From the NCBI GenBank assembly GCA_007119335.1, contig SKPU01000144.1:1-5748 (forward strand): a stretch of DNA of 5,748 bases. Direction: 5' to 3'. This DNA is from Syntrophomonadaceae bacterium (GTDB lineage: Bacteria > Bacillota > Dethiobacteria > DTU022). Positions 1-4,157 of this stretch are shown here, one piece after another (positions within the stretch are counted from its first letter, which is position 1; every line of letters begins with the position of its first letter). Both the position numbers and the translations under genes were made by a program. The notes beneath the pieces were generated by a model. It had not been told where the DNA came from. It saw only the letters and a program-made list of their open reading frames with translations, and did not search any database.

Positions 1-1
1 C

Positions 2-838
2 CATGGTGAAATGCTCCCGGCCCACGGTTATCCTGAATTGAAGAAACATGATCATCTCTATGGCAATTATGGTACCGCCTGGCAGAGACAGCAAAAGGAA
101 TTTGTTGACTTCCCGGGACCGATTGTTATGACTACTAACTGCTTGCAAAAACCGAAAGAATCCTACCTGGCGAACATTTATACCCGTGAGGTAGTTGGAT
201 GGCCCGGCGCTGTGCATATTGAAGGTGATGATTACAGCGCTGTCATCGAGCAGGCCCTGGCCATGCCCGGTTTTAGTGAAGACGAGGATAAGGGAAGTGT
301 CAAGGTTGGATTTGCGCACAACGCTGTGCTGGGAGTTGCCGATAAAGTAGTCGAGGCTGTAAAGAGCGGCGCCCTGAGGCATATATACCTGGTCGGTGGC
401 TGCGACGGGGCCAAATCCGGGCGCAATTACTACACCGAATTTGTGGAAAAGACCCCTTCTGATACCCTGGTCCTGACCCTGGCCTGCGGCAAGTACCGCT
501 TTTACGACATGGATCTGGGCGATATCGGTGGAATTCCGAGATTACTCGATATGGGCCAGTGTAACGATGCTTATTCGGCGATCAAAGTGGCCTCCGCCCT
601 CTCAGACGCTTTTGAGCTTGACCTGAACGACCTGCCGCTTTCGTTGATTATTTCCTGGTATGAACAGAAAGCGGTAGCAATCCTGCTGACCTTGCTTTAT
701 CTCGGCCTCAGGGATATCCGTCTTGGACCGAGCCTGCCTGCTTTTATTACACCCAATGTCCTTAATGTCCTGGTCGAGAAATTTAATATTATGCCCGTTG
801 GCAATGCTGAGGAAGATCTGGCTGCAACCCTTCAGTAG
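2..838 (+). CDS. hcp: Hybrid cluster protein (hydroxylamine/NO reductase family), C-terminal 278 residues, 5' end cut off
   Basis: This is the C-terminal half of Hcp, a cytoplasmic Fe-S enzyme of about 550 residues that carries the hybrid [4Fe-2O-2S] cluster. The family reduces hydroxylamine and, more physiologically, nitric oxide, so it is tied to nitrosative stress. The reading frame is open from base 2 and begins [11 protein letters not shown]. Numbering from that His, the expected hybrid-cluster ligands are all present: Glu3, Cys47 (TTNC), Cys134 ([13 protein letters not shown], the persulfide cysteine position), Cys162 (LACGKYRF), Cys187 (MGQCNDAY), and Glu221 and Lys223 (SWYEQKA). Spacings of 44 (Glu to first Cys), 28 and 25 (last three Cys) match my recollection of Desulfovibrio Hcp. 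The N-terminal cysteines that bind the second Fe-S cluster lie outside the window, so the subclass cannot be read. The gene ends in TAG with no frameshift and looks functional. Confidence 0.97.
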   Translation, partial: HGEMLPAHGYPELKKHDHLYGNYGTAWQRQQKEFVDFPGPIVMTTNCLQKPKESYLANIYTREVVGWPGAVHIEGDDYSAVIEQALAMPGFSEDEDKGSVKVGFAHNAVLGVADKVVEAVKSGALRHIYLVGGCDGAKSGRNYYTEFVEKTPSDTLVLTLACGKYRFYDMDLGDIGGIPRLLDMGQCNDAYSAIKVASALSDAFELDLNDLPLSLIISWYEQKAVAILLTLLYLGLRDIRLGPSLPAFITPNVLNVLVEKFNIMPVGNAEEDLAATLQ

Positions 839-850
839 CTTAAAATGGAC

Positions 851-898
851 AGGCAAACCGAACGCTGCCGGGTTTGTTTCCCGGCAGCCCGGTTGCCT
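851..898 (+). terminator. Long hairpin after hcp, lacking a U-tract
   Basis: A strong inverted repeat starts 12 bases after the hcp stop. The inner stem GCTGCCGGG (864-872) pairs perfectly with CCCGGCAGC (880-888) around a 7-base loop. An outer stem, 851-860 with 890-898, adds nine more pairs with one bulged A and a 3x1 internal loop between the two stems. The hairpin is followed by AAAAAA rather than T, so it is not a canonical intrinsic terminator on the + strand. It more likely protects the 3' end of the hcp mRNA, or terminates weakly. Confidence 0.55.
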
Positions 899-936
899 AA
901 AAAAGGGAGCATGATCTTTGTAGCACTTATAGCGCG

Positions 937-956
937 AAAAAGCTCAGCAGCTTTTT
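937..956. terminator. Weak symmetrical terminator-like hairpin
   Basis: AAAAAGCT (937-944) and AGCTTTTT (949-956) form an 8-bp perfect stem with loop CAGC. Its A-tract and T-tract make it terminator-like on both strands, but the stem has only two G-C pairs, so termination would be weak. It lies between the hcp hairpin and the next transcription unit. The rest of 899-1003 shows no promoter I would defend. Confidence 0.35.
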
Positions 957-1018
957 AAGTTTAAGCGGATTTCTACTTTTATGGGTTTTTAAGTATTTAG
1001 CAGAGGGAGGATGGTGAA

Positions 1019-1117
1019 ATGGGAACCATCTCTTCTAAAGAGGTTGCCCAGGATATCAGCAGACTTCAACAGTTGAAGGGTGAAAGAAGGCTGCTTGATG
1101 AAGGGGAGAGCCGGTAA
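1019..1117 (+). CDS. Small 32-aa ORF translationally coupled to the MetE-like gene
   Basis: ATG at 1019 has a strong Shine-Dalgarno, AGGGAGG (1004-1010), eight bases upstream, and there is no other long frame that this site could serve. The product begins MGTISSKEV and ends DEGESR. It is hydrophilic and probably helical, with no membrane segment or recognisable motif. Its TAA overlaps the ATG of the next gene by one base (TAATG at 1115-1119), a typical coupling arrangement. It could be a real small protein partnering the methyltransferase, or a leader ORF whose translation delivers ribosomes to the downstream start. I do not recognise the family. A competing ATG at 1011 gives only 21 codons and sits too close to the Shine-Dalgarno. 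Confidence 0.5.
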   Translation: MGTISSKEVAQDISRLQQLKGERRLLDEGESR

Positions 1118-2133
1118 TGAAATTGGAAGGCAACTGCCAGACTACAGCGATGGGAATCATGCCCCATACCGATGCAGACGAAGCCCTGGAACTTGCCCTG
1201 ACTCTTGATATTCCCTTTTGGCCCCAGCTGCCGAAAGTGGATTTTATGGAAGACATGTATGCCCAGGTTTCCGAGCATTTCCCCGGGATAATCCTCGATT
1301 CCCAAAAACGGGCGATAAGTTTTTCTATCGAAAAGTTCTATGAAGATTTCGAGGAATTTATGCCCTGCTGGGAAGATGAAGCTTTTTTCCGCCTTTCTTC
1401 CGAATATTCGGCGGTCTTTCACAAATTTTTGGAGCGGGACTTTTCAGGATACAAATACATTCGCGGCCAGAGTATCGGTCCGGTCAGTTACGGGCTTAAG
1501 ATTCTCGATGAAACCAACAAACCGATGATTTACTACGAAGAAGTGCGACAAATTATTTTCGATTTTGTGGCAAAAAAACTTAAGGCCCAGTTAAGTGAAA
1601 TGCAGCAAGTTCACCCCGGCGCTTTTGTCTGGGTCGACGAACCGGGCCTGGAAATGATCTTTATGGCTTTTACCGGTTATACCAGTGAGCGGGCCAAGGA
1701 GGATTACCGCACCTTTCTGAAAAATTTCCCGGGGCCGAAGGGGGTCCACCTTTGCGGTAATCCGGATTGGTCATTTTTGCTGCAGATGGAGCTGGATGTG
1801 CTTTCCCTGGATGTATTGGCCCGGGGACATATCTTCAGCCGTTATGCTGATGAGGTCAAAGCATTCCTTGATCGCGGAGGAATTATTTCCTGGGGAATAA
1901 CCCCGACCCTGGCCGAGGAATATGAGAGGGAGAACGTGCGGTCGATGGTAAAAATGCTTGACGATCTCTGGACCAGCCTCCACCGGGCGGGTATTGCCCG
2001 CGAGCAAATTTTAAAGCAGGCCTGGCTTGCCCCGGCCCGCTGCTGCCTGGTCAACCAGGACGGGGAAGAAACAGTAGCGAAATCGTTTCGCATGCTGCAG
2101 GAGGTAGCCGAGCACTATAAAAGCCGGATATAA
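1117..2133 (+). CDS. MetE/UroD-fold methyltransferase (short, core cobalamin-independent methionine synthase-like protein)
   Basis: This 338-aa protein resembles the C-terminal catalytic barrel of cobalamin-independent methionine synthase, without the N-terminal half that makes full MetE about 750 aa. The N-terminus, TTAMGIMPHTDADEALELAL, matches the style of short MetE/UroD-fold proteins common in anaerobes. Asp-Glu-Pro at 174-176 corresponds to the conserved DEP of MetE. His211-x-Cys213 (GVHLCGNPDW) and Cys309/Cys310 (APARCC) fit the zinc ligands that activate homocysteine thiolate; Asp232 (LSLDVLA) may take the place of the usual ligand Glu. Related core-MetE proteins accept methyl groups from a methylated corrinoid protein rather than from folate, so the methyl donor here is uncertain. 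The ATG has a good ribosome site, AAGGGGAG (1101-1108), and overlaps the small upstream ORF. There is no terminator after the gene, so readthrough into the next leader is possible. Fold is well supported; substrate is inferred. Confidence 0.85.
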   Translation: MKLEGNCQTTAMGIMPHTDADEALELALTLDIPFWPQLPKVDFMEDMYAQVSEHFPGIILDSQKRAISFSIEKFYEDFEEFMPCWEDEAFFRLSSEYSAVFHKFLERDFSGYKYIRGQSIGPVSYGLKILDETNKPMIYYEEVRQIIFDFVAKKLKAQLSEMQQVHPGAFVWVDEPGLEMIFMAFTGYTSERAKEDYRTFLKNFPGPKGVHLCGNPDWSFLLQMELDVLSLDVLARGHIFSRYADEVKAFLDRGGIISWGITPTLAEEYERENVRSMVKMLDDLWTSLHRAGIAREQILKQAWLAPARCCLVNQDGEETVAKSFRMLQEVAEHYKSRI

Positions 2134-2150
2134 TGATTGTTCGCGGGTAT

Positions 2151-2179
2151 TTGACAAAAAGTTCAGATAGGTTTATAGT
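2151..2179 (+). promoter_or_regulatory. Sigma-A type promoter for the c-di-GMP riboswitch transcript
   Basis: TTGACA (2151-2156) is a perfect -35 box, followed after exactly 17 bases by TATAGT (2174-2179), one base from the -10 consensus. The predicted transcription start, near 2186, lies about 15 bases before the first riboswitch aptamer. The promoter sits just after the MetE-like gene and gives the surface-protein gene its own transcript. Confidence 0.85.
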
Positions 2180-2199
2180 GTATGTAGTGGTACAAGTGT

Positions 2200-2300
2200 A
2201 ACCTGAACGATAACGGCAAACCTGTTGAAAAGCAGGGACGCAAAGCTAAAGGGTCTAACCCTCCTCCGGAGGAATGGCAGCCTGGCTACCGAAACGGGTT
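2200..2300 (+). promoter_or_regulatory. Cyclic di-GMP-I riboswitch (GEMM-I), first of a tandem pair
   Basis: All hallmarks of the GEMM-I aptamer are present: GGCAAACC (2215-2222), a stem closed by a GAAA tetraloop (2227-2230), GGGACGCAAAGC (2235-2246), the receptor-type CTAAAGGGTCTAA, a variable hairpin (TCCTCCGGAGGA, 2262-2273) and GGCAGCC..GGCTACC (2276-2290). By alignment to the Vibrio Vc2 aptamer, G2215 is the ligand-contacting G20 and A2242 the intercalating A47. The G at position 20 favours c-di-GMP over cGAMP. P1 can be drawn as CG (2208-2209) with CG (2290-2291), then AACCTG (2200-2205) with CGGGTT (2295-2300), running directly into the T-tract 2299-2304. The leader carries no ORF of its own. 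Confidence 0.95.
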
Positions 2301-2310
2301 TTTTATTTAT
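2291..2310 (+). terminator. Possible weak terminator formed by P1 of the first aptamer and a T-tract
   Basis: After the first aptamer comes CGGGTTTTTTATTTAT. No separate GC-rich hairpin precedes the Ts. The 3' strand of P1 (CGGGTT, 2295-2300), paired with AACCTG at 2200-2205, would put a stem directly before the U-run, and a very small CCG-AAA-CGG hairpin is the alternative. If real, ligand-stabilised P1 would act as the terminator stem. This is weaker than the second platform and inferred from pairing only. Confidence 0.35.
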
Positions 2311-2376
2311 TAAGAAGGAGAAGAAGAAGGGAGTTCGGTCCGGACCAGCTTAGTTTAAGCCCCGGGCAAAAAATAC

Positions 2377-2475
2377 ACCTGACCGACAAAGGCAAACCTG
2401 CTGAAAAGCAGGGACGCAAAGCTAAAGGGTCTAAAGCTCTATCATGAGCTATGGCAGCCTGGCTACCGAAACAGG
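2377..2475 (+). promoter_or_regulatory. Cyclic di-GMP-I riboswitch (GEMM-I), second of a tandem pair
   Basis: This is nearly the same as the first aptamer outside the variable hairpin: GGCAAACC (2391-2398), a 6-bp stem CCTGCT/AGCAGG with a GAAA loop (2403-2406), GGGACGCAAAGC (2411-2422), a different terminal hairpin AGCTC/GAGCT, then GGCAGCC..GGCTACC ending at 2467. The G20 equivalent is G2391 and the A47 equivalent is A2418, again indicating c-di-GMP. P1 is CCTG (2378-2381) with CAGG (2472-2475), plus CG (2384-2385) with CG (2467-2468). Unlike the first copy, its 5' flank GACCGACAAAG (2381-2391) is perfectly complementary to CTTTGTCGGTC (2488-2498) next to the terminator, forming a clear expression platform. 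Confidence 0.95.
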
Positions 2476-2495
2476 AACCACGTTTCACTTTGTCG

Positions 2496-2520
2496 GTCCC
2501 TCTGAAGGAGGGACTTTTTT
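2496..2520 (+). terminator. Riboswitch-controlled intrinsic terminator overlapping the ribosome binding site
   Basis: GTCCCTC (2496-2502) pairs perfectly with GAGGGAC (2508-2514) around loop TGAAG and is followed by six Ts (2515-2520). The right arm contains the Shine-Dalgarno AAGGAGGG (2505-2512) of the gene starting at 2522. The same fold would therefore stop transcription and, in any readthrough RNA, hide the ribosome site. Its left arm shares three bases with the alternative pairing partner 2488-2498, so the two structures compete. Confidence 0.9.
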
Positions 2521-2521
2521 A

Positions 2522-3691
2522 ATGAAGAAGCATAGTGGATGGATTAAAAGTGGAAGCATTTGTTTAGCAGTTTTAGTGGTCATGATGGGAGCAGGGTTTT
2601 ACCTGTTTTCCGGAGACACCGAAGCGTCGTTTGTGAGCAGCAAAGTGGAGGCTGCTTTCAACGAGCAAAACAATGAGTCTGAAGAAGTTGAAGGGAACGG
2701 AGAAGATCAAGAAAGTAAGGATCAATCCGGTTCGGTTGAAGAAGAATCAGTAGAATCAACCCAGGAAGCGGTAACAGAAGAAGAAGTAGTTGAAGACAAT
2801 AACGAGCTATCTGAAAAAGATGATCAAGCTAAAGAGAACGATGACAGGAAAGATGAAAGTGAAAATGAAGATGCTGGTCATGAACAGGCAAACGATGAAC
2901 AAACGGTTAGCCAGGCAACTGCATCCGGTGATGAAAAGCCTGAAAGCGACTCCGAAACAAAAATAGTAGAAGAGTCAGTGCAAACAGAACCGGAGCCCGA
3001 ACCGGAGCCCGAACCGGAACCTGAACCCGAGGTTACGGAAGCAGTTACTTATTCATGGGGAGCAACAAGCAACTATACTTTCAGAATGGAAGTTGCTTTG
3101 ACAAACAACGGTGGCGACACTGCTAATGATGTTATGGTTTCAGTGCCCCTCTTAGAAAATAGATCGCCTTACCAGACAACTTCATTAAGATCAGTAAACT
3201 ACAGTCAAGTTTCATCATCCGGGCGGGTAAGCACTTTTAACCTTGGAAGTATTGCCCCGGGTGAAACAAAGACGATCGTTGCTGACTTCGACATTGGCGT
3301 TCGCCCGGTATCGATCAATTCATCAACCGATACAATAGAAAAAGCACGCCAGGTGTTTCACAAGTATGCCGGTAGTGGTAACTGCCGCGACCTGGCCCGG
3401 GCTTTTATCAGTGAGGTTCGCTCGATGGGTATTGAGGCAAGAGAGGTAATCGGTTTTGCCCGCGCGGAGCGCGGAGCGATGACAACCGGTTCGCTGCAGG
3501 GTACCCGCCACAGCTGGGCTGAGGTTTATGATGAAGACCTCGGCGGCTGGTTTCCTGTAGACCTTACTTTTCAATATTTTGGTGAATTACCGCACCCTTC
3601 ACACATAGTGGAAAGCTACAGTGACCAATCAATCAGTGTGAATTACAACGGAGGAAACTTGAGCGCAAGCTGGAGCAATGCTGTTCATTAA
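2522..3691 (+). CDS. Membrane-anchored or secreted transglutaminase-like protein with acidic stalk, under c-di-GMP riboswitch control
   Basis: The 389-aa product has four parts. Residues 1-29 are a basic N-terminus plus a hydrophobic segment (about 11-29), a signal anchor or a signal peptide with a possible cleavage site after Thr33-Glu-Ala35; there is no convincing lipobox. Residues 47-155 are a stalk with 41 Asp/Glu among 109 residues and only 7 Lys/Arg. Residues 156-170 are seven Glu-Pro units plus Glu, a stiff spacer. Residues about 172-266 look like a beta-sandwich. The C-terminal part is a transglutaminase-like domain with the triad Cys288 (GNCRDLARAF), His330 (RHSWAEVY) and Asp347 (FPVDLTF). 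Bacterial members include proteases, amidases and cross-linking enzymes, and the exact reaction cannot be read here. I chose the ATG at 2522 because it follows the Shine-Dalgarno at 2505-2512 by nine bases; an in-frame ATG at 2444 lies inside the aptamer. The gene is monocistronic. Confidence 0.9.
   Translation: MKKHSGWIKSGSICLAVLVVMMGAGFYLFSGDTEASFVSSKVEAAFNEQNNESEEVEGNGEDQESKDQSGSVEEESVESTQEAVTEEEVVEDNNELSEKDDQAKENDDRKDESENEDAGHEQANDEQTVSQATASGDEKPESDSETKIVEESVQTEPEPEPEPEPEPEPEVTEAVTYSWGATSNYTFRMEVALTNNGGDTANDVMVSVPLLENRSPYQTTSLRSVNYSQVSSSGRVSTFNLGSIAPGETKTIVADFDIGVRPVSINSSTDTIEKARQVFHKYAGSGNCRDLARAFISEVRSMGIEAREVIGFARAERGAMTTGSLQGTRHSWAEVYDEDLGGWFPVDLTFQYFGELPHPSHIVESYSDQSISVNYNGGNLSASWSNAVH
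2987..3031 (+). repeat. Glu-Pro coding repeat (7 EP units)
   Basis: The run codes for seven Glu-Pro dipeptides plus a final Glu (residues 156-170). At DNA level it contains two identical 12-base units GAACCGGAGCCC (2987-2998 and 2999-3010), followed by a degenerate third. Such repeats can change length by slippage and would alter stalk length in steps of two or four residues without breaking the frame. It separates the acidic stalk from the folded domains. Confidence 0.9.
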
Positions 3692-3739
3692 ATGCATCCC
3701 TCCTTCAATTTTTTTAGAGATGCATAGATGATACGAAAA

Positions 3740-3767
3740 GCCCCGGCCCTCCACTGCCGGGGTTTTT
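3740..3767 (+). terminator. Strong intrinsic terminator after the transglutaminase-like gene
   Basis: CCCCGGC (3741-3747) pairs with GCCGGGG (3756-3762), loop CCTCCACT, followed by TTTTTCTTT. An upstream AAAAG (3736-3740) can extend the stem into the T-run. It ends the c-di-GMP-regulated unit and insulates the cobalamin-regulated operon. A weaker inverted repeat, ATGCATC (3692-3698) with GATGCAT (3719-3725), directly follows the stop codon. Confidence 0.92.
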
Positions 3768-3793
3768 CTTTACTTCTTTTTTAGCTTTTTGTA

Positions 3794-3822
3794 TAGACAA
3801 TCTAATTATCCTGTGCTAATAT
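3794..3822 (+). promoter_or_regulatory. Extended -10 promoter for the cobalamin-regulated operon
   Basis: TAGACA (3794-3799) is one base from the -35 consensus. Seventeen bases later is TAATAT (3817-3822), preceded by TG one base away (TGCTAATAT), an extended -10 element. An overlapping perfect TATAAT (3820-3825) would leave a 20-base spacer and is less likely as the main element. Transcription would start around 3829, about 20 bases before the riboswitch core. Confidence 0.7.
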
Positions 3823-3846
3823 AATGTCAATTGAATAGATACATTC

Positions 3847-4023
3847 AGGTGCCCGTTAAGGGTGAATAGGGAAACCGGTGAGAATCCGGTGCGATCCCGT
3901 CACTGTAAGCACGAGCCAACCCCGAGAGTCCACTGGCGTTAAGCTGGGAAGGAGGGGGAGGTGAGGACTGCAAGCCAGGAGACCTGCCTGAGTGTCGCAA
4001 CGTTCCCCTTCGAGTGAAAGGGC
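3847..4023 (+). promoter_or_regulatory. Cobalamin (adenosylcobalamin-type) riboswitch
   Basis: Conserved blocks occur in the right order: AGGTGCCC (3847-3854), GGGTGAATAGGGAAACCGG, GGTGAGAATCCGGTGCG, TCCCGTCACTGTAAGC, and the B12 box AGCCAGGAGACCTGCC (3973-3988). A closing helix can be drawn from GCCC (3851-3854) with GGGC (4020-4023). The purine-rich arm GGGAAGGAGGGGGAGG lies in the peripheral region between the core blocks. The element precedes tetrapyrrole genes, which fits feedback repression by cobalamin. The usual GCCACTG block reads GTCACTG, a minor variation. The class assignment is from core sequence style only. Confidence 0.95.
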
Positions 4024-4036
4024 TGGTCGCGTAGAC

Positions 4037-4068
4037 GCGTCGCTGTATATTCACCACGGCGCTTTTTT
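4037..4068 (+). terminator. Terminator 1 of the cobalamin riboswitch expression platform
   Basis: GCGTCG (4037-4042) pairs with CGGCGC (4057-4062), with one G-T pair and a 14-base loop, followed by six Ts (4063-4068). An alternative small hairpin, CGCG (4028-4031) with CGCG (4036-4039), would remove three bases of the left arm and could act as an antiterminator. The hairpin is moderate in strength. Its position soon after the aptamer fits ligand-dependent termination. Confidence 0.65.
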
Positions 4069-4078
4069 ATGGATAATG

Positions 4079-4114
4079 ACTCCGGCTTTGGATCAACGAA
4101 GACCGGAGTTTTTT
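4079..4114 (+). terminator. Terminator 2, between the riboswitch and the precorrin-2 dehydrogenase gene
   Basis: ACTCCGG (4079-4085) pairs perfectly with CCGGAGT (4103-4109), inner CTT/AAG pairs extend it, and six Ts follow (4109-4114). It is stronger than terminator 1 and begins only 11 bases after that T-run. I see no complementary segment upstream that would act as a specific antiterminator, so it may be a constitutive attenuator, or the main stop used by the riboswitch. Confidence 0.85.
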
Positions 4115-4157
4115 ATTTGCATCACAAAGTTTTTTAGGAACAGGAGGGCCCAGATCC

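Noticed and set aside
1011..1076. Alternative 21-codon ORF starting at the first ATG after the Shine-Dalgarno
   Set aside because: The ATG directly abuts the Shine-Dalgarno with no spacer, and the frame does not couple to the next gene; the ATG at 1019 has proper spacing and a TAATG overlap.
2200..2475. cGAMP-type (GEMM-Ib) specificity for the aptamers
   Set aside because: The variant class carries A at the position 20 equivalent; both copies here have G (2215 and 2391).
2201..2475. Direct repeat as a CRISPR array or mobile-element end
   Set aside because: The two units are complete riboswitch aptamers about 98 bases long with conserved secondary structure, and there is no spacer-repeat periodicity.
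2303..2488. Minus-strand open frame of 61 codons across the c-di-GMP aptamers
   Set aside because: It is fully explained by conserved riboswitch sequence on the plus strand.
2444..2521. In-frame upstream ATG that would add 26 residues to the transglutaminase-like protein
   Set aside because: It lies inside the second aptamer's variable hairpin, has no ribosome site, and the extension simply translates riboswitch and terminator sequence. The ATG at 2522 has a strong Shine-Dalgarno and starts a normal signal sequence.
3820..3825. Perfect TATAAT as the -10 box of the cobalamin operon
   Set aside because: The nearest -35-like TAGACA would be 20 bases away; the overlapping TAATAT at 3817 gives 17 bases and an extended TG motif. 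It may still contribute.
3845..4057. Minus-strand open frame of 70 codons across the cobalamin riboswitch
   Set aside because: It is a shadow of a structured RNA, with no ribosome site or recognisable protein features.
4069..4137. 22-codon ORF between the cobalamin riboswitch and the precorrin-2 dehydrogenase gene
   Set aside because: It starts at the end of a T-run with no ribosome site, and its sequence is the second terminator hairpin.
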